From Clarkia xantiana subsp. parviflora (taxonomy: Eukaryota > Streptophyta > Magnoliopsida > Myrtales > Onagraceae), in assembly GCA_036873135.1 (NCBI GenBank), contig JAPTYO010000015.1, positions 12,503,683 to 12,567,682 on the forward strand: a stretch of 64,000 nucleotides of DNA, read 5' to 3'. The translations under genes and the position numbers were made by a program. A model generated the notes under the pieces. It had not been told where the DNA came from. It was given only the letters and a program-made list of their open reading frames with translations, and searched no databases. This document shows, piece by piece, positions 1 to 10,409 of the stretch (within the stretch, counting starts at the first letter, position 1; the number at the start of each line of letters is the position of its first letter).

Positions 1-678
1 CTTACAAGTAATTCCTCCAATTAACATGCAAGATATAGGCAACACCGAAATTGTACGTATACTTCGACACGAAAACGAATACGTATTTTTATACTGAGGC
101 CCGTGCTAATCACAGTCTCCTTAAGGCAATTTCGCCCCTCCCCACGGTTATGCAAAGGGGTTATACAAGGGGCGATCACCTCCCAGGATTCAACAGTGTC
201 ATCGAATCGTGTTATGCATGCAACACGCTCGACCGAACCGAACCCAATACCTGAACTCAAACAAAGAACAGAAATGCCGACGACAACGGCTAAAAACAAC
301 TAGAAAGGTTGAACACGACATAAGTCGAAATCAACCTAAGAAGAACTCTGCATTCGTCAACACGAAGAACAGAGGATGAGAAAATATAATTGGATCCCAA
401 GATTATGGGTTCCGAAAAATTGAATACTCAACCAAGAAGGAAGAGATTTCATTTCTCATGGTGCAAAAAATGAGAAGGGGGAGACTCCTTTAAATAGGAT
501 AGGAGAAGAGAGGAGATGCTTGAAGTGGTCGATGTGGTACAAACAAATTTCCACATTCACTAAAACAAATTGGGCTGGGCTAGAGTAAAAACAATGGGCT
601 TGAACAAAATTAATTTAACTAAGCCCAAAAAACTAGCCTTAGTAAAATTTAATATAAAGGAGCCCAAATTTTCTAACA
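1..678 (-). mobile_element. Probable LTR, minus strand, cut by the window edge
   Basis: Read on the minus strand from 678, this begins TGTTAGAAAATTTGGG. It carries runs of the GGGCT/AGCCC words common in plant LTR U3 regions, then a TATA-like ctatttaaagg near 490-500, then about 450 bp of transcribed-looking sequence. That is the layout of a plant LTR. The other end lies left of position 1, so I cannot tell a solo LTR from one end of an element. Short open frames inside it have no recognisable domain. It sits about 120 bp downstream of the protease stop codon, in the same orientation. Confidence 0.5.
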
Positions 679-798
679 AATATAACAAATATATATATAT
701 ATAGAAGAAAGATTCTCTATAATAATTAAGCTGCTCCCCATTTGATTCACATATATCTAATATAAGTGAACAATCTCTAGGTTTTGTTTTGAGTAGTG

Positions 799-2115
799 TT
801 AAGCGACACCAAACTTTTGAGTTGCCAAATCACACTGTACATGAGCTAGACCAATCCTAGACTTCTCCAAGTCATATTCCATCCAAACATTCTGCTGATG
901 ATGATGACCAATCACATACGCCTCCATCCCAATCAGATCCGAGTTCCCGAAACTCAAGCAATGCACCGAATCATTCCCCCGAAATTCGTTCGCTACCCGA
1001 TAAAGCACCCGTTCTCCCGGAACCGTCATTTCCGCCCCGCGAAACACCATCGTTATCGCGGGAAGAACCAGAGGCAACCCGACCCGCCGGCTTCTCGGGA
1101 TCAAGTAACATAGGTCCATTGTTCCTTGGAACACAAAATCCGGGTCGTCTAAGACCCGTAAAAACCCGTGGGTTTGTTTCAAGAATTCGGTTCTTAGTGC
1201 ATTGTAGACAGGCCCGAGAAGGAATGTGAACTGGGTTCCGGAGTCAACCATGGTCTGACCCGCCCCGGTATGATCGGGTTCGAAAATGGACTTGGGTAGT
1301 GAAAGTAATGTATTGTTTACCCGAATACCTTCGAGCTGAACCGTGTAAGCGACCCGGTCGAAATAAGGAAGTGGAAGCGTGATTTGAACCAACGGGGTGT
1401 AGTTCAGAGGCATACCCGTTGAGAAATTGGCTTCCCCGAGTAGCAGAAGACCCGACAGGTTCGAACCCGATATGCAGTAGGAGAATTTAGGGAACCCCAT
1501 TTGGGATACGAGAGAGAGCGACCCGCGGTTCATGCCTATTAACCCGGTATTTCGGGAATCCTCATCCGGGTTGGAGCTAAAACCCGTATCCATACACCCG
1601 AATACAAGACCCGAAATTGGATCCGACCCGAAATTGAAGATATCCGTTGCAAGGTTCCCTTCACTGGACGACGCGTCGGCGTAAGAGAGCATGGCGTGGC
1701 AGAGACTCTTCGAGTCGCAAGAAACGGGTATGGTGAAGTCTCGGGTTCGGGTTCTGCAGATTTGAGAGGAACACCGCACTGGGGAGTATGACACGGATCG
1801 GTTCGGGTCGAAGCTATTCGGGTTTCCAACTGTTTTGTTGCACCGGAGCCAGGATAGTTCGCTGCCAGTGTCGATCACCATGGTGACGTTTTGCGGCGGC
1901 GTACCCACCGTGAGAGACACCGTAAGGCTGACGTTGTGGCGGAAATGGAGCTTGCTCGGAGCCCTATGACCCGACCCGGATTGGATCTCTCTAGTTTCCA
2001 ACGGCAGAGCCAGAGCTGCCACCGCCGCCGTCGGAGAGCAGCGACAGAGTCGTCCGGCCCCTAGCAAGACAAGGAAACATAAAGCAGTGACGAGGAATCT
2101 CGAGATTCGGTTCAT
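799..2115 (-). CDS. PCS1: PCS1-like A1 aspartic protease, single exon
   Basis: A 438-residue pepsin-family (A1) aspartic endopeptidase. Residues 1-26 form a hydrophobic signal peptide. The first catalytic motif is DTGSELSWL (Asp82) and the second is DSGTQFTFL (Asp291). Many cysteines lie between the lobes, and the C-terminus keeps the VIGHHHQQNVWMEYDLEKSRIGLA block of plant atypical A1 proteases. Length, lack of introns and the DTGSELSWLRC motif match the Arabidopsis PCS1 (PROMOTION OF CELL SURVIVAL 1) group, which is implicated in restraining cell death in embryos and gametophytes. That role is family knowledge, not shown here. The start is the first ATG before the signal peptide. No frameshift or lost catalytic residue is seen. 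The 3' side meets a retrotransposon LTR within about 120 bp, so the normal 3' UTR may have been replaced. It could be another member of the same A1 clade. Confidence 0.9.
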   Translation of the reverse strand: MNRISRFLVTALCFLVLLGAGRLCRCSPTAAVAALALPLETREIQSGSGHRAPSKLHFRHNVSLTVSLTVGTPPQNVTMVIDTGSELSWLRCNKTVGNPNSFDPNRSVSYSPVRCSSQICRTRTRDFTIPVSCDSKSLCHAMLSYADASSSEGNLATDIFNFGSDPISGLVFGCMDTGFSSNPDEDSRNTGLIGMNRGSLSLVSQMGFPKFSYCISGSNLSGLLLLGEANFSTGMPLNYTPLVQITLPLPYFDRVAYTVQLEGIRVNNTLLSLPKSIFEPDHTGAGQTMVDSGTQFTFLLGPVYNALRTEFLKQTHGFLRVLDDPDFVFQGTMDLCYLIPRSRRVGLPLVLPAITMVFRGAEMTVPGERVLYRVANEFRGNDSVHCLSFGNSDLIGMEAYVIGHHHQQNVWMEYDLEKSRIGLAHVQCDLATQKFGVA

Positions 2116-2526
2116 GGTGGTTGGTGGAACCTGGAGAAGAAACTAAGGAGGGATGTGTGTCGGTGGAGAGGGTAATGGACAGGATCTGGAGACATGCAAC
2201 GTAAGTATGGAGGAATCTGAGATAAGGAAGTTACTTACAGAAGAATATCAATGGAGTTCTATGAAGAGTAGAGAGAGTGTAGAGGAGGAAGACAAGGAGG
2301 TCATTTATTATGGGTACTTGTCTTGTTAGTTAGGTTGTTGTCGGGAAAGAGATTGTTCATAGCCACACGATGTATTCTTTAAGTAGGGTTTGGAGTGATG
2401 CACTAGGTTAATGCCCGGATCCAGGAAGCTCACGCCTATTAGTTTCCGGGGGTGTGCAAATTACTCAAATGGGCCGGAACCGGTCTAAAGATAAGTTCCG
2501 AATATTTTATAATTTATTACTAACAT
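2116..2526. other. 5' flank of the protease gene
   Basis: Presumed 5' UTR and promoter of the minus-strand protease gene. It is CT-rich on the minus strand around 2200-2300, which is common in plant leaders. No convincing TATA box or open frame was identified. The stretch from about 2400 on has no assignable content. Confidence 0.4.
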
Positions 2527-2840
2527 TTGATGGTAGTCAACTAGTTAAGAGCTATTACTTCTATGTAGTTTGACTCTGAATTCTCAAGTTCGATTTTATT
2601 AAGAGGTGTCACCTAGCGGTGAACTGTTTAAAAAAGCAGGTCTCGTCTGACCCACGCCTGACTCATATACCGCCTCAGACATATGATGAAGTGAGTAGAA
2701 CTCGACTTAACGGTCCGGCCTATTATCTATACTGGACTGCTAGTGAGGCTAATTTTAACTTTGACAGGGTCCTTTTATGTGCTGATTATTCGTTAAATCT
2801 GATCGGAAAAACCTCAAAATGTGAACAAAAAATCTAAACA
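2527..2840 (+). repeat. Possible tRNA-derived SINE remnant
   Basis: Two pol III promoter-like boxes are visible. An A-box-like tagtcaactagttaagagc lies at about 2534 and a B-box-like gttcgatttt at 2588. This resembles plant SINEs that begin with a tggcctagtggttaagagc-type head. A mixed-composition body follows. No target duplication or A-tail was identified, so the call is tentative. Confidence 0.35.
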
Positions 2841-2984
2841 TTACGTAATAAAATGGATCTATAGTCGCTATTATTAGCCCATTTCTTCGCTTGAAAAAAA
2901 TAGGCTTTGTGGATCTGTGACGATTTTAAGAAACCGTCACATATTTTAATAAAAAATGTATGACATCTATTATATTGCCAGAGA

Positions 2985-3128
2985 TAATAGAGAATCCGAT
3001 TTTGGGATTCCAAGGGAGTCCGACTGTAATTATGATTTATTTATCCAAAAAGTTGTAATAAATAAAGTATATAATATGCCACTAAGATACAATTCGGACT
3101 CCCAATCTCCGGTCAGATCCTCTATCAT
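2985..3128. repeat. Imperfect foldback (inverted repeat)
   Basis: The left arm at about 2985-3036 contains gggagtccgactgtaat. The right arm at about 3079-3127 contains attcggactccc. Both arms extend outward to atagagaatc and gatcctctat. The arms would pair into a hairpin of about 50 bp with a roughly 40-bp AT-rich loop. A smaller stem, tgtgacg/cgtcaca, lies just upstream at 2916-2941. This could be a short MITE remnant or a precursor-like hairpin. Confidence 0.5.
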
Positions 3129-4004
3129 TTCTGATATATAATGTGTATGTATATAATGTCTTTGTGTGAGTCTCTCGTAATGCTCGTGGCTATTTTTTAC
3201 CACTTAATTCGCTTAAACTCTGAGTATTCTACTTTCAATATTATCGTGCTATATAATGTATGTATTTGTATGGTTTATTTTCTTATAAAAATATTTGAAT
3301 AAACTACTATTTAATGTCCAAAAAAAAATGGGAAAACGGTAGGTTCCAAATATATTTCCGAAATAGAAAAATTCCAGATAAATTTTGGTTACGAATTACG
3401 ATAGAATATGTTCCAGATAGAAAAATAAAGAACCAATTTACAAGGTATTCGGAAGCGTTTGTCTTTGTCCTGATTAAAGGTGTTAGGCCGTGGAATATCA
3501 TGAGTGGTCACATCCCAATGCAAAAACTTGCGCTTTCTTTTTTGCTTTTGCTCGAGTCCTAATGTTGCAGTTGCCATGTGCTGGAAAGTGTAAATTATGC
3601 TTCTATGCAACTTAGATTCTTGATTGTTGTGACACATTTAATACTAGGATCGAACGATAAACTTTTTTAAAAGCATACTAATCTTTTATATATTATTATT
3701 ATTAGGGTAAATATACGTGGCATTCAACTCATCTAGACCATATTTAAGACTAGTGACACGTGTATAAGTAATTCTTTTATATTTTTTAATATTAAGAAAC
3801 TTTATTTTTAATATTAATAATTAATTTAACTCGTTTTTCCTATTTAATGTAATTTATTTAATACAAATAAAATATTATTATATTTTAAATTGATCTTAAC
3901 ATTTGTAAATAAGAGTTTTATTTGTAAATTAATATGTTTACTCATATGATATTACAATTTTTTTGGTATACTCATTATAAACCATCATTATTTTTATGGT
4001 TAAT
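3129..4004. other. AT-rich intergenic DNA, nothing assigned
   Basis: Strongly AT-rich sequence with short accidental open frames on both strands, none with a recognisable domain. No repeats with clear boundaries were seen. Confidence 0.5.
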
Positions 4005-4512
4005 AACCTATGAAAGGTCTAAATTTTGACTCATGTTTACCGGAGAGGTCTGAATTTTCAAAAGTTAATTTTGAATGTCTAAATTTTCAATTTTGTTGAT
4101 ATAAGAGGTTTCCGTCAATTTTTGCCGTTAAAACTGGCGGAATTTGGTCACATGCTTGGCATGTGACCGGAAATAAACTTAAATCCCAAAAATTCCCTCC
4201 GACCAAAGTGTTCCCCTCACATGCTTGACCTGAAGAGACGAAAATGCCCCTTAAAGCAAAAAAACATTTTCTTAATTTGACTTCAGGGGTAATTTGTTTC
4301 ACATTTTCTCAAATAAGGTATTAAATAAAAAAAATTAAAAGGGGTAAAAGTGTCATTTCACACAATTCTGTTAAATTAACCCTAAAAATGGACGGAAAAT
4401 CAAAGTTCAACAAAGTTGAAAATTCAAACCTTCCAAATTAACTTTTAAAAATTCAGACATCTCCGGTTAACATGAGTCAAAATTCAGACATTTCATAGAT
4501 TCTTATAACTTT
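4005..4512. mobile_element. MITE-like element with long terminal inverted repeats
   Basis: The left end carries aaaggtctaaattttgac, then catgtttaccggagaggtct. The right end, reverse-complemented, carries aaatgtctgaattttgac, then catgttaaccggagatgtct. The two ends pair over at least 100 bp and enclose about 300 bp without coding capacity. This is the structure of a non-autonomous DNA transposon with long TIRs. The exact termini and target duplication could not be fixed by eye. Confidence 0.7.
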
Positions 4513-5918
4513 AGTGTCTGAAATACTTTTTTTATAAATCGTGTATACACATATTTAATAGTAATTTATAGAATTTTTTTTACCCCAAATAGAAACCTTA
4601 GAATGTCCAAATACCAAAATTTTAAAAATATACTTATGTGCCAAAATAGCAAATGTCGTTATTTCAAAGCAAAAATTATATATATGCTATTTTAGACTTT
4701 TCGCTAATTATTAATTAATATTGGTATGTAACATTCTAAAAAATAGTAAATCATCACAAGGTTGAATTACGAGCTCAAAAAAAATATTATACAAATATAG
4801 GATGATGAGAATTAAAGTATTTATTTCTCTATATAAAAAACAAAGGAGCTTGAAGTTGGTTCAAACTATGTGACGTTCCCTTATTATCTACCACCCCCTC
4901 TAATATCAGTAGACACTTTTTTGACTATATGTTGCAACCGCTGGTGGTTTGCATAACCAGTTAACCACTACTTACAATTTTTCTACCTTCTCAAATCTCA
5001 AATCGCTTCGTATGTAATTCTAACACTTGCATAGACATCCTTATCTTCCCTAGTTTTTTTTTTTCATGGTTGTAAACTATATTCTATCTCATTTCTCCAT
5101 TCATCTTCGTCTCATGTTCCTTCCCAAATAAATCATCTTCCCTCATGAACCTCTCGAATTATGGTATGGTGAAAAGCGAGTTATAATCACTTGTACGAAT
5201 ATGGTGTCATCCGGGACTATGGTCATGATTCAAAGAACGTTGCTAGCCTCGATTCGGTGATTTCCAACCACTGAATTTCAACAGGAACATCATAGGGGTT
5301 TGGCATTGGGTGCGAGTGCGTGCAAGTAAGGATAAAATGGAAACGCTGTCTTTGTTTTTAATTCGTATTATGATACATGAGTATATTGAGGATATTTGTT
5401 CTACAAATAGGGGCCATCTTTTAGGAACTTTTTTTTTTCCGTGCCATGAAATAGGAATGGACTAGTAGTGGCGACCCTAGTCCTATCCCGCTACGTAATG
5501 TTCGAGCTCTCCTGCTCACAGTCTGGGTTTTTTCCGACCAGATTTAGTGAGCAACCAACGCATGCACTGGTCTCGTCAACGTAGCCCCACCAGCAGCCTA
5601 GTATAGTCAAGAAGCCGGCCCCTGTCCAATTCTACTCGCCTCCTCATATGCCTGACGCGGCGTGTGGAACAGGCGGGACCTGATATTTTTTATAACAGGT
5701 CACCACGAGGTGACGCCCCTGAAAGATACTCTTTTAGGAACTTCATTTTTGAAATCTTCTAACGATACTCTTTTAGGGAAAAGTGTATCTTAATATAGTA
5801 GTAAATAGATATAACAATTAGGAATATAAAAACGTTATCAACTATGATTAATCTTCTTTGATTTTTTTGTTGTGATTAACCGCCTCAAATATATAATTAG
5901 TTATTTTTCATGCGCGTG
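4513..5918. other. Intergenic DNA, nothing assigned
   Basis: AT-rich to about 5400. A more balanced stretch at about 5460-5720 contains a B-box-like atgttcgagctctc, which could be another SINE remnant but is too weak to call. No gene model is supported. Confidence 0.4.
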
Positions 5919-5923
5919 ATATT
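5919..5923. repeat. Target-site duplication ATATT, left copy
   Basis: The five bases next to the first base of the LTR at 5924 are ATATT. The same five bases follow the last base of the LTR ending at 28510. This pair marks the outer ends of one original copia insertion. Confidence 0.75.
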
Positions 5924-6522
5924 TGTAAGTATATGGTGATGGACGTCGTAATTAGTAGCTCATAACATGTATAGTTTGCCTAAGGAAATTAGGTAAATGT
6001 CACATTAGGGTAATTGGGCTAGACCCAAATCCTAATTGACATGAGAGACCCAAATTATGGGCCTCCCCTATGCATGGCCGGCCGAAATAATGGTGTGGGC
6101 AAAGTGGACTTTTGTCAACTTTGCTCCTCCTATAAATACATGGTGTTAGGGGATTTTTAGGGTTATTCAGTATTCCATCATTAGAGTATTTTAGAGAGAA
6201 AAACCCTCTACCCCACACAGTGTTTTGGCCGAACCTATAGTCACTAAAGGTTTCCCAATTTGCTTTCCAAGCAAACACTCTAGAGATCTGTCCCCGTGCC
6301 AAGAATCGATCAGAGGCTTTGCTGTGGAGCTTGCACCACGTAGGGCTTCTATAACAAGAACCTCTACGGGTCCCGACCGGAGGATCGTGAACTCCCTCCT
6401 GAGAAGATCCTGGGTCTACATATCATCTTAAAGGTATGTGCGAATCTTCCGCTGCGTAATTCCTGTTACTAACATGTACCTTGTTTTAAGTATTCGTATT
6501 GATTACTCATCGTAATCTAACA
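5924..6522 (+). mobile_element. CP1 copy A, 5' LTR
   Basis: A 599-bp LTR with TG...CA ends (tgtaagtatatgg to cgtaatctaaca), a TATA box (cctataaatac) near 6130, and a primer-binding site directly downstream. It shares private features with the LTR at 27916-28510, including the stretch catgcatggccggccgaaataatgg. That fits the two being the ends of one insertion. Open frames within it, such as one at 6000-6302, recur wherever this LTR occurs and are not genes. Confidence 0.9.
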
Positions 6523-6523
6523 G

Positions 6524-6535
6524 TAGTATCAGAGT
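6524..6535 (+). other. Primer-binding site (initiator tRNA-Met type), CP1-A
   Basis: tagtatcagagt lies one base after the LTR end. It matches the plant copia consensus TGGTATCAGAGC, complementary to the 3' end of initiator tRNA-Met, apart from two changes. Confidence 0.75.
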
Positions 6536-8469
6536 ATGTGTTATGAGTTCATGATTTTGATAAATTGGTGTTCTTGAAGTTTAAAATTAAAAACCGAAAT
6601 TTTTTTAAAAAAGAAAATTTTCAATTTTCAATTTTTTGGGGTTGTTGGTGAATCCGAAATTTTCATGATGTTCTTGGTTAATTTGATGTTCATGATCTTC
6701 AAGAAAAGTGTAATATTTATCAAAATCAAACATTGGATTGTAGATCTTATTAAAGTCCACTTGTTCCCAATATGGTGTTTGTGCCGAAATTTTAAAGAAT
6801 TTACTAGGTAAAAAAAAATTTAAATATCTTGGTCACCATGCTAGTAAATTTTGGCCACTATTTTAAATTATATTGTTTACCATATTTTAATTTTTAATTA
6901 AGGTAACAATATATCTATAATTGGGAACATAATGATAGATTCACATTAATATATATAGAAATATATATCACTATCAGTATATCTAAATATTTAATAGGGT
7001 TAAGATAATATTGATAGATTTAATTGCCTAAAAGATTGAGAAAATATATTGTCAGTATATTTGTTACCCTATTTAAGATATCGACAATAAATAAATATAT
7101 ATATATTGTTGATTAATTTAATCTTATAGATAGAATCTTGGCAATAAATATATATATGTTAGTAATTTGGCCGAAATATATATATATATATATGTATTGG
7201 AAATTATTTTATATAATAAATGTTACTTGGTGGCTAAGTTAAATATTTTTGGGCCGGTCCAATATGTCAAACCGGGACGAAATAAAACTGAAACGGGTTT
7301 TCTCAATCGGTTCGACCTAGTTGGGTCGGTCGGACCGGGGTAATTAAGTGGATCTAACCGAACCGGTTTTGTTTGTTGAACCGAATCGAACCCTATTTTA
7401 TTGGACCGGTTCAGACCGAACCAGATTTTAAAATTTAAAAATCGGACCGAATCGAACCGAACCGGATTTTATGGACCAAACCAAACCGGACCAAAATTGA
7501 CTGAATCGAACCGTGTTTTCAAAACTGAATTCAAGTCAATTAAAAATAGGGAGGTCAAATTTTAAAATCCAAATGTTTTTGAACCTCTAAATGGACTACA
7601 CAGTGCTCATAGGGTTGCTAACCTTTATGCCTTGTTTCGATTATGGGATGGATCTCGGAGATACATGTTTTTGGGACTGGATTAATTAGAGGACTGAATT
7701 GCAATTGTTTATTGTTCAATATATATATTTATGCATGATTAGAAATGTTGTCTTGACTTAGTCAAGCTAGCTGGATATTGCATGTTGTGGGCGGAGCCCT
7801 TGTTAAATATATGGAGTGCGTACTAGTATAGACATGCTGTGATGGTTGGAAATGCCTAGGATTCATGTCTAGAATGTTGCGTGATTGAATATAAGCATGA
7901 ATTGCAAATCAGCCCCTAATGTTTAATATCATTTTAAAATCGAAAACCAGTCGCCAAATATGTATGATGGATATGAATGATTCATGTTTGACACGTATGC
8001 TAGAATGTTGAGGATGTAGCCGCATTTGATAATTTACTTGGAAGTAGAATTATATATGCAAGCAGGAGTTCCTCGGGACATTAGACGCATGACGCGTAAG
8101 CATGAGTGTGGTTTGTTTGATGAATATTACATGCGTATGATAATTTACATGATTAGTAGAATTATATATGCATAAGTGAATTCATCGGAATATTTTCCAA
8201 AATACAAAGTGCCTTGGGAAAGCAAAGATCAGGTATGCTTGTTTTAAAATTCCTGTTCCGGTAATTTGCGATTAAAACCGTTTTAAAAGACTGATCTATT
8301 GGATTGAAAACTGCGGTAATGTGAACTCTTTCACAGCCATCTTCCATTGGTTTACTGACGGTCGATTGGTTTAGATGACTGATGAATCATTATTTGTCGG
8401 ATTCAATCTTAATAGATATCTGATGTATGCAATTCTTTCTCAAAATGTTATTGTCTCCCTCATATTTGC
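6536..8469 (+). mobile_element. CP1-A untranslated leader
   Basis: About 1.9 kb of non-coding leader between the primer-binding site and the gag position. It is AT-rich with (TA)n runs. The part from about 7600 matches, in reverse complement, the leader of CP1-F (about 56450-57150), which supports membership of the same family. No open frame of note was seen. Confidence 0.7.
7245..7510 (+). repeat. Degenerate CCGGTT/AACCGG-rich tract
   Basis: Dense, imperfect repetition of short words such as accgaaccgg, ggaccggttc and tcggaccgaatcg, many of them self-complementary. The leader of CP1-F carries an equivalent tract at 57170-57480, so it is a family trait rather than chance. Confidence 0.7.
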
Positions 8470-8688
8470 ATAATCATCGATGTGTTAGTATGAATTGGTT
8501 AATTTAGTGTGATTCGATATTCCTCGCAATCTTAATGGTGTGGATCATGACGAATAAAAGGAGTACATGTTGAACTCTCTACTACGATTCCGAAAAGTAG
8601 AGAGGTCAACTACGGATGAATATAAGTAGTCTGTATGATTTTGACAATGAGAAACGAATGTAATAATTTGTTTCACTAAGCATAGGAC
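8470..8688 (+). pseudogene. CP1-A gag-position ORF remnant
   Basis: Nucleotide similarity to the start of the ORF at 56013-56423 is clear, for example attcctcgcaatcttaatgg here against attcatcgcaatcttgatga there, followed by a matching gatgaatat segment. It is riddled with stops. It ends abruptly at 8688, where the minus-strand LTR of copy B begins, so the rest of this gene was removed or displaced by that insertion. Confidence 0.6.
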
Positions 8689-9281
8689 TGTTAAATTACG
8701 GGGAGTAATCACTACGGAAACATTAAAATATGGTACGTGCATGTAATTGAAATTACGCAGCGGAAGAGTTACACATACCTCAACAGTTACCGTAGTCCAA
8801 GATCCTTTGAACGAGGGAGTTCTTGATCCTCCGGTCGGGACCCGTAGAGGTTCTTGTTAAAGAAGCCCTACATGGTGCAGCTCCACAACAAAGCCTCAAA
8901 TCAATTCTTGACACTGGGACAGATCTTCGAAGAGTTGCTCGAAAGCAAGTTGGCCCACCCTTGGGGAATGGTTCGGCCGAACTTGATGTGTGGGAGGAGG
9001 GTTTTTCTCTCTAAAACACTCTCGTGAGGGAATTATGATTAACCCTAAATATTCCCTAACACCTCTTATTTATAGGAGGAGTAAAGTGGACAAAAGTCCA
9101 CTTTACCCCTCACTAATGTTTCGGCCGGCTATGTATTGGGGAGGCCCAATTTCGGGCCTCCCATGTCAATTGGGATTTGGGTCTAGCCCAATTACCCTAA
9201 TGTGACATTTACCCAAGTTCATTAGGTTAACTATACATATTATGGACTACCAATTACGGCGCCCATCACCATATGCGTACA
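8689..9281 (-). mobile_element. CP1 copy B, 3' LTR (minus strand)
   Basis: A 593-bp LTR in reverse orientation. Its ends read tgttaaattacgggg (8689) and catatgcgtaca (9281). It resembles the LTR at 24907-25507 more than the A/D pair; both have a tataaataagaggtg TATA region. A polypurine tract on the minus strand immediately precedes it at 9282, identifying it as a 3' LTR. Confidence 0.9.
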
Positions 9282-9291
9282 GCTCCCACTC
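9282..9291 (-). other. Polypurine tract, CP1-B
   Basis: On the minus strand this reads gagtgggagc and abuts the 3' LTR. The same tract precedes the LTRs at 24907, 27916 and 47279. It would prime plus-strand DNA synthesis. Confidence 0.8.
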
Positions 9292-10409
9292 GCTGGAATG
9301 GGAGGGTGTCTGTTAATGTATTGTTGTCCAAATCCGCATCAACATTTCTCCCCTTTGATCTGCTTCGTGCTTCCGAATAGTTCATACGAGGTTTTCCGTG
9401 CGACCGGCGGATACGACGGGCATCGTGGTACTCATCTGTTAGGAGTGTTGTAGCGCCCGCGGAACGTTGATTCACTTTTCTCCAATCAAACTGTTATGAA
9501 AAACATTTATACATATTGTACCGCGCTGTATCCTAGGTCAACTGTTAATTCTCCATTTGCCTAGTTTCCACATAGGAACAATTCTTCAAGGCATCCGTAC
9601 AAGTATTCACAACCTTCAACTAATATCTGGTTGGTGGCCACCTAGTGAATACAAGAGTCGGTGAATTACAGGTGAACTTGACTATCCCCATCGCTCATAC
9701 CCTTAGTCAAACCCAACCGGTTTCCAAAGACGTGGTCACTGGGCCTTTTTGTTCAGCACTACGCTCGTACGCCGAGAAGCGAGCATTGAGCCTGCCCTTA
9801 GGTATGAGTTCTGAGTCTATGAGGATACTTTGGGTGCCTCTTCATAAGGCTCCCGGGATCAATCACACGCTCGAGGTGAAGAAGTTTGTGACCGCCAGAA
9901 TCACAAGGATTCTTTTCCTAGCACAACCGAGCTATGACCCCGTGGTCGTACATGGAACGCGTAGTATGAAGCACTCGTTGATAGCATACCTGAACCTTTT
10001 GGGGTCAACAAGAATGGGATATTGCTATCACAGATTTTCATCTGGCCCAGAATGTGGATTTATGACGAACGGAGTTCATCACGACGATCTGCAGGATGAA
10101 GATCATGTCGAGTTACTTCGACAATAGATAATCGTTCTGCGTAATCAGGTTTATCCCCTGATTCTTAGCCAGCCTTGCATAGTAGAGACTTCCCTCCACC
10201 GCAAGACGACCGTACATGCGTGACTAGGTAAGGCCCACATTTGACATAGTTTGGCAGAGGATTGCGTCCTCCTACGACTCAGTTTATAGACCGTAAATTT
10301 TATTGTAATCAAAACATTATGACGTCGATTGATCATAAACTCAGTTGCAATTCTTTCACTTACAAAATGTAACTTTCTAATATCAAAATGTTATCACAGA
10401 TATATGCCA
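9292..10409 (-). mobile_element. CP1-B 3' untranslated region
   Basis: About 1.1 kb between the RNase H stop and the polypurine tract, conserved in position and sequence in copies C, D, E and F. On the opposite (plus) strand it holds a 160-codon open frame at 9645-10127 whose N-terminal half also reads open in copies D and E. No known domain is recognisable. Confidence 0.7.

Noticed and set aside
898..1113. Plus-strand frame within the protease gene
   Set aside because: Antisense shadow of the clearly conserved minus-strand protease.
6000..6302. 100-codon frame and relatives at 8990-9205 and 27992-28207
   Set aside because: All lie in CP1 LTRs and recur because the LTR recurs.
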